Assembly: GCA_947646015.1 (NCBI GenBank)
Contig: CANSEY010000015.1
Coordinates: 31,330-95,329 of the forward strand
Length of the DNA stretch: 64,000 nucleotides
DNA from: an uncultured Bacteroides sp.
GTDB taxonomy: Bacteria > Bacteroidota > Bacteroidia > Bacteroidales > Bacteroidaceae
Direction: 5' to 3'
This document shows, in pieces, positions 34,642-47,513 of the stretch. Position 1 is the stretch's first letter. Every line of letters begins with the position of its first letter. Under the pieces are notes generated by a model. The model was not told where the DNA came from. It saw only the letters and a list, made by a program, of their open reading frames with translations, and ran no database searches. Position numbers and translations under genes: made by a program.

Positions 34642-36462
34642 TCAAGGAGCAACGGTCACTCCGATTTCATTCATTTCTACTTGCGCCGTTGTAGCCGTAG
34701 GGGTGGTAGCTTCCAGCTTGATAAAGCGTGCCTTTTCCTTCTGATCGAAAGTGACAGTCTGCGGCAACGGATTATGCATGATATTGCTGAACTCACCGTT
34801 GGCAGGCACTTCCTTCCAGTTCTTGCCATCTGCGCTCACGTAGAATTTGTAACGGAAAGCCATCGTCGGTTTCGCTTCCGCTTTCAGAGGTGCATAAGTA
34901 AATGCGGAGAGTTCGACTTCTTTGCCCAAATCAATGGTCAACGGAGAAGCAGCCACCTGTTTCCATGAAGCACGAGGCAGATTGTTCCAGTTTTCCGTCC
35001 GGTTCTCTTCTTCCAAAGGGTCTGCATAGTAGGCTGCCACCTGACTGATGTGAGCCGTCAGACGACATTCGTTGATCTTCACCCGAAGCTGGGTAGCCTT
35101 TACTGCCGGAAAACGAACCATACGCTTATAGCCTACAGTCGTTCCTTTCGCCACTTCCTGCCAGCCTTGTTCCGTCAATGCCTCTACGGTAAAAGACTCC
35201 ACCCGTTGCCCTTTCGTGATATCTTCCTGCAACATCACAACGTTGATTTCCGACTCCGGTTTCAAGGAATAAACAGTTTCACTGCCGGAAACAGCCTCCC
35301 AGTCTTTTCTTCCTTTCTCTACCCGGTTGTTCGTAAATATCTTCTCCCGATAAGCAGCAAATTCGTTCAACCGCTGCACATCCGCTTCATTAATCAATCC
35401 TCTGCGGTCGGGAGGAATATTCAGCAAGAGCACCGAGTTATAGCCTACCGATTGGAAATAGATATCAGCCAGATGTTTTAAGGATTTCACTTTGCTGTCT
35501 TCTTCCGCATGATAAAACCATCCCGGACGGATAGACACGTCTACTTCCGAAGGATACCAGAATAACTCCGTTGCCTTTTCCAGCATCGCACGGCTTCCTA
35601 AATCTTCGGCTTTGCTAAAGACGCCCAGTCGTTTGTTGTTTTCTTCGGAACGAGCATAAATGCCCGGAGTCAGCACCGTTGCACTCCATTCCGTTTCGCG
35701 TCCCAATCCTTTTTCATTACCTACCCAACGGACATCATCGCCCATAATTGCCATCACCGCTTTCGGCTGCAACTGTTGGATAGTCTTGTAGAACGCATCC
35801 CAGTCATAGATTTGTTTCTTTCCGTTCGGTCCTTCTCCGTTTGCGCCGTCAAACCACACTTCGTGCACTTCGCCGTAATTAGTAAGTAATTCCGTTAATT
35901 GCCGAATAAAGAATTCGTTGTATTTAGGAGAATCTCCGTAGCATTCCGCATTCCGGTCCCACGGAGAGAGGTAGACTCCGAATTTCATATCATATTTATC
36001 GCAAGCGTTACGCAGTTCTTTCACTACGTCGCCCTGACCGTTTTTCCAAGGGGAAGAGGCTACCGAATGTTTCGTGGTAGCTGTAGGCCACAGACAAAAA
36101 CCGTCATGATGCTTTGCCGTGAGAAGTACCATCTTGAATCCGGCGTCTTTTAAGGTGCGCACCCATTGTTCCGCATCCAGCTCTGTAGGGTTAAAGATGG
36201 CAGGGTCTTCCTGACCATCGCCCCATTCTCGTCCGGTGAATGTATTGATACCGAAATGCAGGAAAGCAGTCAGCTCCATTTGTTGCCATGCAGCCTGCTG
36301 GGGAGTAGGAACCAGCCTTGCTGCCATATCGATTTTTTGTTCGAGGGTTGCATCCTGTGGAAATTCAACATGCTTCACATAGTAGTTTTCTTTCGTCAGT
36401 CCACATCCGCCCAACGTTATCACAGAAGATAAAAAGAGAGAAGTAAGTAGTTTGTTCATCAT
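34642..36462 (-). CDS. GH29 alpha-L-fucosidase with C-terminal discoidin/CBM32-like domain
   Basis: 606 aa from ATG 36462 (a second ATG follows directly at 36459). The frame opens at 36513, but the promoter box lies between, so the longer form is rejected. Lipobox ITLGGC near residue 20. Catalytic barrel with WQQMELTAFLHFGINTFTGREWG, TAKHHDGFCLWPT near 130 and nucleophile Asp205 in VWFDGANGEG; the acid/base Glu is not assigned. Two beta-sandwich parts follow: a linker domain from about 390, then an F5/8 type C domain (LTIDLGKEVELSAF, YKFYVSADGKNWKEV, ARFIKLEATT). It probably removes terminal fucose from fucosylated host glycans. Confidence 0.93.
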   Translation of the reverse strand: MMNKLLTSLFLSSVITLGGCGLTKENYYVKHVEFPQDATLEQKIDMAARLVPTPQQAAWQQMELTAFLHFGINTFTGREWGDGQEDPAIFNPTELDAEQWVRTLKDAGFKMVLLTAKHHDGFCLWPTATTKHSVASSPWKNGQGDVVKELRNACDKYDMKFGVYLSPWDRNAECYGDSPKYNEFFIRQLTELLTNYGEVHEVWFDGANGEGPNGKKQIYDWDAFYKTIQQLQPKAVMAIMGDDVRWVGNEKGLGRETEWSATVLTPGIYARSEENNKRLGVFSKAEDLGSRAMLEKATELFWYPSEVDVSIRPGWFYHAEEDSKVKSLKHLADIYFQSVGYNSVLLLNIPPDRRGLINEADVQRLNEFAAYREKIFTNNRVEKGRKDWEAVSGSETVYSLKPESEINVVMLQEDITKGQRVESFTVEALTEQGWQEVAKGTTVGYKRMVRFPAVKATQLRVKINECRLTAHISQVAAYYADPLEEENRTENWNNLPRASWKQVAASPLTIDLGKEVELSAFTYAPLKAEAKPTMAFRYKFYVSADGKNWKEVPANGEFSNIMHNPLPQTVTFDQKEKARFIKLEATTPTATTAQVEMNEIGVTVAP

Positions 36463-36490
36463 AATAAATATTGATTTAATGCTAATGAGA

Positions 36491-36498
36491 CAAAGATA
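36491..36498 (-). promoter_or_regulatory. -7 promoter element for fucosidase unit
   Basis: Minus-strand TATCTTTG, 28 bases before ATG 36462, so GH29 and the sulfatase can be made apart from the upstream GH2 gene. Confidence 0.6.
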
Positions 36499-36626
36499 AA
36501 TATAAAGGAGCAAATTTCATGGCTTTCCCGAAGCGCTTTTCATTAAACTTCGCTAAATCCATGCTATTCGCTCCCCTATATTCTATCTCAATGCAATATT
36601 TCTATCCAAATGCAATCAGTTTCAGG

Positions 36627-39713
<3,087 letters not shown>

Positions 39714-39724
39714 TTAGTGACTGG

Positions 39725-42055
39725 TTATTCAATGATCAGTTCATCGAAACAGACTCTTGATTCTTGTCCGGGACGGACATGGTCTGCCGGGCATTCTCCC
39801 GCTCCTTCCATTGTCACCCGCACATAACGGGCAACGGTTCCTCTCATATCTATCGATAGGTCTTCGATGAAAGTTCCTTCACGGAATATCTCTGCGGAAG
39901 TATATTCCAGTTCATTGATATCCCGATAAGTCGCATTATCGTCCGACACGGCTACCCGGATTGATTTCGGTTTATGCACTCCCATTCCATAGTTAGTGAT
40001 ACAACCGATTGTCAGCGTATTCATCTTCTCTTTTTGCAGCAGATCGACGGTGAAGGAAATACGGTCGCTACTTCCCCAACTGCACCATTCAAAGTCCGTT
40101 TGCTTCAGACTTCCCCTGACTCCGTTGTTCAGAACGGCTTCATTCACTTTATTACCCAGCAACGGTTTTGCCGTAGCCTTGTTCCAGTGTACCGGAAGCG
40201 TCAGTGTTTTCCCCATCTGCTGTCCATCGGAAAATGTGGCTGCATTGACTGTTTGAGCTTCTTTTACCAACAATGGTTGTTCATAGAGCGGTGAAGCGGC
40301 GGTCGGCTCGCTTCCATCCATTGTATAACGGATTTCCACATCCGGACGGACACATTCCAGTTTTACTTTCAGTGCTCCGTCTTCCGGCCTCACGGTATGC
40401 TGTATATTGTACATCGAACGGGCATACACTATCCCTTTGGCTGAGAGATGTTCATTAAACGAATCCATTCCTTTCAGGAACGAAGTCCAGTCTTTCTTTT
40501 CCGGTTGTGTCCATGCCACTTCCGCCAATGCCGCCAGGCGTGGGAATACCAGATAATCCACATCCTCCGGCTTATTACAGAACTCTGTCCACATACAAGC
40601 CTGTACGCCCATCAGCAAATCCGCATATTCCGGTTTCCAGTCTTTCTGAACCGGCTCATAGTCATACACATCTTTCAGCGTATTATTGCCGAAATACGTC
40701 AGCGGCTCAAACCACTGCGGTCCTTGATAACGAATCAGGTACATGATGCGTGCGGGAGTCATGATGAAGCGATGTCCCTTCTCGGCAGCCTTCAGTGCAG
40801 CCTGTCCGTATCCCTGCCAACCCAGAATAATGGCATCGTCCGGCAAAAAGCTACTGTTCGTCAGCTCATCCCAGCCTATCACCTCGCGCCCTTTGCTACG
40901 TACATATTCGCTCATCCGATTCATGAAATAACCTTGCAAATCCTCTTCATTGGCAATCTTCTCCTTTTTCATCCGTGCCTGACACAGCGGGCATTTCTCC
41001 CAATAAGTTTTACGGGCTTCATCGCCACCGATATGGATATATCGGGAAGGGAACAATTCCAGAATCTCATCCATCACATCCTGAAGAAAGGCATAGACAC
41101 TGTCATTTCCGGCACAATAGATGATCTCGGAATTTCGTCCTCCCAAACCGGGGAGCACTCCGATATATTCCTTCACTACCGGACAAGCTAAATGAGGATA
41201 AGCTGCCAATGCCGAATTACTGTGTGCCGGCATATCGATTTCCGGTACCACTTCAATCTGACGTTCAGCCGCATAAGCCACCATTTCCTTTATTTCTTCC
41301 TGTGTGTAGAAACCTCCTACCGGAGTGGGTTCTCCGGGTTCCGGATTCCGCCGGGCAGGAAAAGGCAGGTCCGTACGATCCACTCTCCATGCACCTACTT
41401 CCGTTAAACGGGGATATTTCTTGATTTCCACACGCCAGCCGTTATCATCTGTCAGATGAAAGTGAAGCGTGTTTATTTTGAGCATTGCCATACAATCGAT
41501 AATGCGCAATACATTCTCTTTGGGAATAAAGAAGCGTGACGCATCCAGCAATAACGCACGGTAACCAAAACGCGGTTCGTCCTGAATACTCACTGCCGGA
41601 ATACTCCATTTTACTTTTTTATCCGACACTTCCTCTTTTTCGATGGATGCCGGAAGTAACTGGCGAATGGTCTGCAAAGCATAAAAGAATCCTTTTGCAT
41701 CCGATGCTTCGATAATGATTTCTTTCGGAGACACTTGCAGCGTATATGCCTCACTTTTCAAGGTTGCATCCGTCTGGAAACGAACATTTCCCTTTTCCGC
41801 ATCGCCTACCGTCAACTTCGGAGTAAAGCCTGCCGCACGGGTAAACAAAGCTATAAAGCTGCGTGCCACTTCCGCCTGCTCCTCGTTCTCTACGGCAAAT
41901 ACCGTTTTACCGGAGAAAAGGTAGTTCCCGCTGCCCGGCACTATTTGCGCCGGGCGTGGAACCAAGGGTATGTCATGTGTCAAGTTAGTATCGCTACATC
42001 CGGCTACTATCGAAGATAGAAAGCCTATCAGTAATATTAAAATCGTTCTTGTCAT
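39725..42055 (-). CDS. GH20 beta-hexosaminidase lipoprotein with C-terminal accessory domains (PUL 2)
   Basis: 776 aa. Lipobox SSIVAGC near residue 19. GH20b domain (VPRPAQIVPGSGNYLFSG), catalytic barrel from about 160 (KINTLHFHLTDDNGWRVEIK; VPEIDMPAHSNSALAAYP; Asp345-Glu346 in HIGGDEARKTYWEKCPLC). Beyond about residue 520 come a CHB_HEX_C-like segment (VEIRYTMDGSEPTAASPLYE) and an F5/8-type beta-sandwich (VRVAVSDDNATY, YVRVTMEGAGE). It removes terminal beta-HexNAc at the cell surface or in the periplasm. It lies between the sulfatase and GH2 genes with short gaps, so one operon. Confidence 0.94.
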   Translation of the reverse strand: MTRTILILLIGFLSSIVAGCSDTNLTHDIPLVPRPAQIVPGSGNYLFSGKTVFAVENEEQAEVARSFIALFTRAAGFTPKLTVGDAEKGNVRFQTDATLKSEAYTLQVSPKEIIIEASDAKGFFYALQTIRQLLPASIEKEEVSDKKVKWSIPAVSIQDEPRFGYRALLLDASRFFIPKENVLRIIDCMAMLKINTLHFHLTDDNGWRVEIKKYPRLTEVGAWRVDRTDLPFPARRNPEPGEPTPVGGFYTQEEIKEMVAYAAERQIEVVPEIDMPAHSNSALAAYPHLACPVVKEYIGVLPGLGGRNSEIIYCAGNDSVYAFLQDVMDEILELFPSRYIHIGGDEARKTYWEKCPLCQARMKKEKIANEEDLQGYFMNRMSEYVRSKGREVIGWDELTNSSFLPDDAIILGWQGYGQAALKAAEKGHRFIMTPARIMYLIRYQGPQWFEPLTYFGNNTLKDVYDYEPVQKDWKPEYADLLMGVQACMWTEFCNKPEDVDYLVFPRLAALAEVAWTQPEKKDWTSFLKGMDSFNEHLSAKGIVYARSMYNIQHTVRPEDGALKVKLECVRPDVEIRYTMDGSEPTAASPLYEQPLLVKEAQTVNAATFSDGQQMGKTLTLPVHWNKATAKPLLGNKVNEAVLNNGVRGSLKQTDFEWCSWGSSDRISFTVDLLQKEKMNTLTIGCITNYGMGVHKPKSIRVAVSDDNATYRDINELEYTSAEIFREGTFIEDLSIDMRGTVARYVRVTMEGAGECPADHVRPGQESRVCFDELIIE

Positions 42056-42070
42056 TGTATTATTCGGGGG

Positions 42071-43654
42071 TTATTCCTTGTCCCTTTCCGGAGAAAAGCG
42101 GACGGGATCATTATATTGTTCCTGTAGTTTCAGCAATTCGTCTTTCAGTTCCTTTACTACCGGTTCATACTCAGCCTCACCGTAGAGGTTGTGCATTTCC
42201 GACGGGTCTGCCTGCATATCATACAGTTCCCACCAGTTGATATCATTATAGAAATGAATCAGTTTATAGCGTTCCGTACGTACGCCATAGTGACGTTTCA
42301 CCATGTGTTCGGCAGGATATTCATAGAAGTGGTAATACAGAGACTTTCTCCAGTCCTTCGGATGCTCACCCTTCAACAGAGGCAGCAGTGATACTCCGTG
42401 GATATCTGCGGGAATTTCCGCTCCTGCCAGTTCAAGGAAAGTAGGTGCATAGTCGATGTTCTGTACCATTTCGGTAATATCTCCCCTGCGGTCGAAACCT
42501 TTCGGCAGACGCATGATAAGTGGTGTGCGCATAGATTCTTCATACATGAAACGCTTGTCGAACCAACCGTGTTCGCCCATGTAGAAACCCTGATCGGAAG
42601 TATAAACTACCAGTGTATTGTCCAGCAACCCTTTTTCCTTCAGATAGTCGAGCACACGTCCTACGTTATCATCAAGAGACTTCACGGTTTTCATGTAGTC
42701 GCGCATATAACGCTGGAACTTCCAGTTGGCCAGTTCTTTTCCTGTCAGATTCTGTTTGTAGAAATCATCGATAATCGGAGCATAGAACTTGTCCCATGCG
42801 GCACGCTGTCCTTCGTCCATGCGTCCGAGGAATCTTTCATAAAGTGATCTCAGGCGTGATTTCTCATTCGGACGAAGCATCTTCAGGTCGTAAATCATAT
42901 CCATGTCCTTCACGATACTCATTTCCTGAGCAGCCGCAGCAGGGCGACCTTCATAGTCGTCAAAGAAATTATCCGGCAACGGGAATGTCTTGTCCTCGTA
43001 GAGAGCAAGGTTACATGTATCCGCCATCCAGTTACGGTGAATCGCCTTGTGATGAATCAGCAGGCAGAACGGTTTCTCCGGATCTCGCTTGTTTTCCATC
43101 CAGTCGATAGCGTCATCGGTAATCAGATTCGTGATATATCCGTGTTTCTGGATGGTATCATTATCTTGTGTAATAAAGGCAGGATTATAGTAATCCCCCT
43201 GTCCGGGTACTATCTGCCAGTAATTAAATCCGGATGGCAAACTTTCCAGATGCCATTTGCCGACCAGCGCAGTCTGATAACCTACCTTTTGCAGCAGCTT
43301 CGGGAATGTCTGTTGAGAACTGTCGAATACGCAAGTCGTATTATCGTAGAATTTATTGGCACAGCTATGCTTACCCGTAATCATACAGGCACGGCTGGGA
43401 CCGCTTAATGAATTGGCAACGAAGCTTTGAGTAAAACGTACACCATCCGCCGCAATGCGGTCAAGATTCGGAGTTTCCATGTAGCGGGTGTCATAGCAGC
43501 TCATCATCTGGGCTGTATGGTCGTCTGTCATAATATAGACGATGTTCAGCGGCTTTTGTTCTGTCGTTTTCTGCTTGTTTGTACAAGATGCAAGGGAGGC
43601 AACGGCGGCTACTCCTGCCAAAGAATAGAACAAGTTTGATTGCAGGTTTTCCAT
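42071..43654 (-). CDS. S1 sulfatase, possible GlcNAc-6-O-sulfatase (PUL 2)
   Basis: 527 aa from ATG 43654; the frame opens much further upstream, but the promoter lies between. Lipobox-like ASLASC near residue 24. NIVYIMTDDHTAQMMSCYD near 37, active-site signature S84-G-P-S-R then ACMITGKHS, TALVGKWHLESLPSGFNYW near 145, and YTSDQGFYMGEHGWFDKRFM near 345. The last block and the PGQGDYYNP motif recall N-acetylglucosamine-6-sulfatases (S1_11), so desulfation of 6S-GlcNAc ahead of the GH20 is the suggested role. It is first gene of the sulfatase-GH20-GH2 unit. Confidence 0.85.
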   Translation of the reverse strand: MENLQSNLFYSLAGVAAVASLASCTNKQKTTEQKPLNIVYIMTDDHTAQMMSCYDTRYMETPNLDRIAADGVRFTQSFVANSLSGPSRACMITGKHSCANKFYDNTTCVFDSSQQTFPKLLQKVGYQTALVGKWHLESLPSGFNYWQIVPGQGDYYNPAFITQDNDTIQKHGYITNLITDDAIDWMENKRDPEKPFCLLIHHKAIHRNWMADTCNLALYEDKTFPLPDNFFDDYEGRPAAAAQEMSIVKDMDMIYDLKMLRPNEKSRLRSLYERFLGRMDEGQRAAWDKFYAPIIDDFYKQNLTGKELANWKFQRYMRDYMKTVKSLDDNVGRVLDYLKEKGLLDNTLVVYTSDQGFYMGEHGWFDKRFMYEESMRTPLIMRLPKGFDRRGDITEMVQNIDYAPTFLELAGAEIPADIHGVSLLPLLKGEHPKDWRKSLYYHFYEYPAEHMVKRHYGVRTERYKLIHFYNDINWWELYDMQADPSEMHNLYGEAEYEPVVKELKDELLKLQEQYNDPVRFSPERDKE

Positions 43655-43681
43655 AATGATTAATTTATTTAGATTACATGG

Positions 43682-43689
43682 CAAAGATA
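43682..43689 (-). promoter_or_regulatory. -7 promoter element for sulfatase-GH20-GH2 unit
   Basis: Minus-strand TATCTTTG, 27 bases before ATG 43654. Confidence 0.65.
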
Positions 43690-43767
43690 GGGAAGATATG
43701 TAAAAAGTATGTCTACAAATAGCTAATGTATTTACAAAATTCTCTATTTCCACCCGAATTAGCAGTA

Positions 43768-43811
43768 AATGCCGGAAGTAAATCGCTGTTGCACGATGGC
43801 CTTCCGGCATT
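43768..43811 (-). terminator. Hairpin after the SusC/SusD/lipoprotein unit
   Basis: Perfect 11-bp stem AATGCCGGAAG / CTTCCGGCATT around a 22-base loop, 44 bases past the lipoprotein stop. There is no clear T-run, so termination may be weak. Confidence 0.5.
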
Positions 43812-43855
43812 GAACTTATTTCATACTATTGAAAACGGTTCGTCAATATGACAGA

Positions 43856-45637
43856 TTAATAGAACTGGTAGAACTTACCAGGAATTGAGACTTTATAGTC
43901 TCTATTCACAAGTTCATTCGCTTCCCGTTTATAGTTATCATTTACATAGAAACGAATCCAGTCTATTATCATTCTTGGTCCTTCTGTTGCATAATTTGCA
44001 GGATTAATTGACTTCAGTTCAGTATCCCAACCTGCCGGAAGTTCAGAAGAAACACTATTACCTTCTCCGAACAAGTCCATTCGCATTACTAAATAAAGAC
44101 CTTTCGCTCCAACTGATGTTCCCGTAGAAGCTTTGGTAAAAGGCCATGAATCCAACATATCCCTTGTGACTTCCAAGGTTGTAGAACCATTAATACCTAA
44201 CTTTATTGTATTTTCATCGACTAGTTCGACCCAATAAATATTATAATCTTCTACTTTAGGAATAGCAGATACTACGCTCTTCGCATCACTGACAACCTCT
44301 CCCCTCACCGATTGGGTGATTGCAGAGCCGGAAACATTCTTAAGTATACAGATTGATTGCTTAGCTTCTTTACATGTAGTAGCAGTTGCTGGATTCTTCA
44401 CCTCTATCATCGGTACAAATCCTGTTCTATTACCTCCTAAACGAACTTTCATTTCAATACGCATACCCGGATATATACGTGTAACATTTTGTGCCCACAT
44501 CTGCCCTAAAGACTTACAGCAATGTATTCCTGCTGTTCCATAATTAGTACCTTCTACACCTACACAAATATTCAATTCACCTTCATCAGTAACTTTTGCG
44601 TATTTGGTCCAATCAATCTTTAAAACATTTCCTCTATTGGCATCCGTTGCATTACCTAATTTTTGATAATCTCCCGATGTTGAATTTTTATGGAACTCAA
44701 TAGCATAATCAAACTTCCACTGACTGCCCAATTCGGCATTCGGATGTGCTGTTCCTTCGTCCATCTTAGCTGTTTCTTTACCCGTAAACCAGTCATCATC
44801 ATAAGAAACAAACATGATGTTCGGATTCTCATATACAGTAGTCATATCATACAAATCAGGATCAGCCATTGATTCCAGGTCTGTCATAGTAATAGTCAAT
44901 GCAGGAGCAGTCATCGGATTGGAAGAAGAATTACTTTTCAGATTCAATACCAACTGCAAGTCGCCTGTCATTTCATAGTCCTGTTTGATAGTCACAGCAG
45001 CACTTTTGACCGAAGTTCTTCCTGCAGGAATAGTTAAAGTAGAAGGTAGATTGTCATACCTGCCCTCTTCCCCTTCCTTCGGAGTAATAGTGACTTCGAG
45101 TGGCACAGAACTCGGTTTGTCTACTTTGGCAACCAATACAAACTTACCGCCTTCTGTCACCACATTTTCTGTATTATTTTCCAGAGACATGGATATCCGA
45201 TAATAATCAGATACCTTGATTCCCTGACTGGAATTAGCCATCTTATAACCACGTGCGAAAGCAACAAACTCCATCGTAGTAGTACCAACTAATCCGGAAG
45301 TCTTAACCGGAAAATCCACCTGAATCTGCTTCTCTCCTTTCGGGAAAGTAACAATACTACTAAATGGTTCGAACACATTCGCTACATCTTCCGTTCCGGC
45401 TTTTGCCGTAAAGTAAATATCGAAATCTTCGTTAGCTACCACCTCATTACCATCAGCATCTGGTTCCACTTTAATATCTACTTTCAAGTGTTCTCCCATC
45501 ACAAACGCCTTTTCATTGATGCTCATTGTCAAAGGTACAGCTTCCGGCAGAGGACGATACTTGGTCTCATCCTCACATCCTGTCAAACCGATGGTCAACA
45601 AACATACCGGAAGTATTTTATATAATATGTTCTTCAT
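43856..45637 (-). CDS. Surface lipoprotein with GH16-like fold lacking the catalytic motif (candidate glycan-binding protein)
   Basis: 593 aa. Lipobox TIGLTGC near residue 21. Residues about 30-255 look like two Calx-beta/DUF1735-type sandwiches (LTMSINEKAFVMGEHLKVDI; YRISMSLENNTENVVTEGGKF). From about 260 a concanavalin-like part resembles GH16: MRIEMKVRLGGNRTGFVPMIEV, YWVELVDENTIKLGINGS and a GH16-style ending MIIDWIRFYVND. The ExDxxE active site expected after the MIEV strand is not there; KEAKQSICILK stands in its place. Position directly after susD is typical of surface glycan-binding proteins, so binding rather than cleavage is likely. Confidence 0.7.
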   Translation of the reverse strand: MKNILYKILPVCLLTIGLTGCEDETKYRPLPEAVPLTMSINEKAFVMGEHLKVDIKVEPDADGNEVVANEDFDIYFTAKAGTEDVANVFEPFSSIVTFPKGEKQIQVDFPVKTSGLVGTTTMEFVAFARGYKMANSSQGIKVSDYYRISMSLENNTENVVTEGGKFVLVAKVDKPSSVPLEVTITPKEGEEGRYDNLPSTLTIPAGRTSVKSAAVTIKQDYEMTGDLQLVLNLKSNSSSNPMTAPALTITMTDLESMADPDLYDMTTVYENPNIMFVSYDDDWFTGKETAKMDEGTAHPNAELGSQWKFDYAIEFHKNSTSGDYQKLGNATDANRGNVLKIDWTKYAKVTDEGELNICVGVEGTNYGTAGIHCCKSLGQMWAQNVTRIYPGMRIEMKVRLGGNRTGFVPMIEVKNPATATTCKEAKQSICILKNVSGSAITQSVRGEVVSDAKSVVSAIPKVEDYNIYWVELVDENTIKLGINGSTTLEVTRDMLDSWPFTKASTGTSVGAKGLYLVMRMDLFGEGNSVSSELPAGWDTELKSINPANYATEGPRMIIDWIRFYVNDNYKREANELVNRDYKVSIPGKFYQFY

Positions 45638-45682
45638 ATCTTTATCTATCTAATTATCATAAATGAATCTTGTTCCATTCTC

Positions 45683-47506
45683 CTATTTCCGTTGCCAGCC
45701 CGGATTCTGTTTCAACTCATGATTCAACGATATCTCACTCGGAGGTACCGGCAACAGGTAATCGCGGTTAGCATCAAACTGATAGCCTCTCGGAAGAAGT
45801 TCCTTCTGTGGGTCGAGCCAGCCGTCTGTAGTCAGAATCGTTTTCAAGTCCGCTGCGTTTTTAGGATCGAATGCTTTGTACAATACACCGTCTGTACCAA
45901 AATAAGCACCGGTTCCACGTTTTCCCTGAATCAGTTTATGAGCTCTCCAACGCATCAAATCATCAAGACGAAAACCTTGCAAAGCTAGTTCTGCACGTCT
46001 TTCCCTACGGATTTCCTGCAAATTGGCAGAAATGGTATAACCAAAATCGGTGAAATTAGGATCGATTTCAGACGGGTCTTTGTACGTCACCCCAGCGCGC
46101 TCTCGCAATGGTTTTAAAGTTTTTTCCAAAACAGCAGGAGTACATTTTCCCAATTCTTCCGCAGCTTCCGCATAAGCCAGCAGAGCTTCCGCATAACGGA
46201 TCACCGGAAGAGACGTCTCGCCCTGACCGCTTACATATGTAGTATCGATACTCATACGGATGTGATAACCGGTAGCATTACGCGCAGGACCGCCTTCAGT
46301 CAGATAAGGGGGACGAACTATCTGTTTGTTCTCTTCCGAATATTCCTCTACCAGCATCGCTTTCGATTTTGATTCCGGTGAGGTTGACTTAAACTTACAA
46401 TTTGAATGCATAACCGTCGCCAGCAAACGTCCGTCACGGCCTTTAAAAGTCAAATTGAAATCTTTAAAAATGCCGTCAGCAGGATTGATAGGTGTTCCGT
46501 CAGCATTCAAGTAATTATCAACCAACGACTGAGATAAACCTGCCGGTCCGCTGTTATCTACATAACCCGCTCCCAGATTACTGCTCAGATTATGAATCAC
46601 ACCATCTGCTATCGAATATTTCTTCCAAAATACAACCTCTGTCATATCCGACAGGTCTTTCGAGTTGAATATATGCGCATAAGCATCTTCTATATTCACT
46701 GCATTCTTATCGGTAGCTTTTGTGTTCAAAGCAAGTCCCATACCAAACAGTTCATCGCCCAGTGTCAGCACCTGTCCCAGTAAGTCTGCCGATTTATCTT
46801 CAGCAGCGGCAAAGTCTGTTCCTTTGTGATATTTCTCCCAGGTACCTTCATAAAGGGCCACTCTCATAGCCATAATAATAGCGGCCTCCTTACACACTCT
46901 CAAACCTTTATACTGGCTACGCGAGTGAAGTAATCCCTTAGCTGTATTCAGATCGTCAAGAATAAACTGCGCCACTGCGGAACGGTCACGCGGAGGAATC
47001 TGCAAACCGCCGACAGTTGCATTGCCGTCCCAGAATCTATCCATCACAGGAATACTTCCAAATCTGGTCAGCAAATAAAAATGCCAGTATGCACGGAAAA
47101 AATAAGCCTCACCTTTCATTGAAAGTACATCTTTCGTCTCTTCTGTTTCCGGCACTTTATAGTATTCAAAGAAATAATTCACATTACGCAGGTTCTGATA
47201 TCCTTTCTGCCATTCCGTAGTACCTCCTCCGTTTTCCTGCAATTCTCCGTTCAGACGTTTGTCATAAACCTCCGCAACGATATTATCACTGTTCTTCTCT
47301 TCTCCACGAACTCCCATATCGTAAGTCCCGAAAGAAGGAAGTGCTATATACAAACCGTTGATATAGTTGTTCACGGCACTTGCATTGGAAAGGAATGTCT
47401 CACTATTGGGTGTTGTCAAAGGCTCTCTGTCCAGGAAGTCCGAACATGCCGACATCATGAAACTTGCCCCAACCACTAATAATACATATATTTTTTTCAT
47501 CGTCAT
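45683..47506 (-). CDS. SusD-like lipoprotein (PUL 2)
   Basis: 607 aa (or 605 from the second Met at 47500). Lipobox GASFMMSAC near residue 21, then the SusD start SDFLDREPLTTPNSETFLS. Helical body (KGEAYFFRAYWHFYLLTRFG near 130; IPPRDRSAVAQFILDDLNTA near 172) and the family end ERRAELALQGFRLDDLMRWRA, then LLPVPPSEISLN and NPGWQRK. It forms the lid of the SusC transporter encoded 7 bases upstream. Its glycan preference is not readable from sequence. Confidence 0.95.
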   Translation of the reverse strand: MTMKKIYVLLVVGASFMMSACSDFLDREPLTTPNSETFLSNASAVNNYINGLYIALPSFGTYDMGVRGEEKNSDNIVAEVYDKRLNGELQENGGGTTEWQKGYQNLRNVNYFFEYYKVPETEETKDVLSMKGEAYFFRAYWHFYLLTRFGSIPVMDRFWDGNATVGGLQIPPRDRSAVAQFILDDLNTAKGLLHSRSQYKGLRVCKEAAIIMAMRVALYEGTWEKYHKGTDFAAAEDKSADLLGQVLTLGDELFGMGLALNTKATDKNAVNIEDAYAHIFNSKDLSDMTEVVFWKKYSIADGVIHNLSSNLGAGYVDNSGPAGLSQSLVDNYLNADGTPINPADGIFKDFNLTFKGRDGRLLATVMHSNCKFKSTSPESKSKAMLVEEYSEENKQIVRPPYLTEGGPARNATGYHIRMSIDTTYVSGQGETSLPVIRYAEALLAYAEAAEELGKCTPAVLEKTLKPLRERAGVTYKDPSEIDPNFTDFGYTISANLQEIRRERRAELALQGFRLDDLMRWRAHKLIQGKRGTGAYFGTDGVLYKAFDPKNAADLKTILTTDGWLDPQKELLPRGYQFDANRDYLLPVPPSEISLNHELKQNPGWQRK

Positions 47507-47513
47507 TCTCTAA

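Noticed and set aside
43655-43810. 52-residue N-terminal extension of the minus-strand sulfatase
   Set aside because: The TATCTTTG promoter at 43682 lies inside it and the lipoprotein signal begins at 43654.
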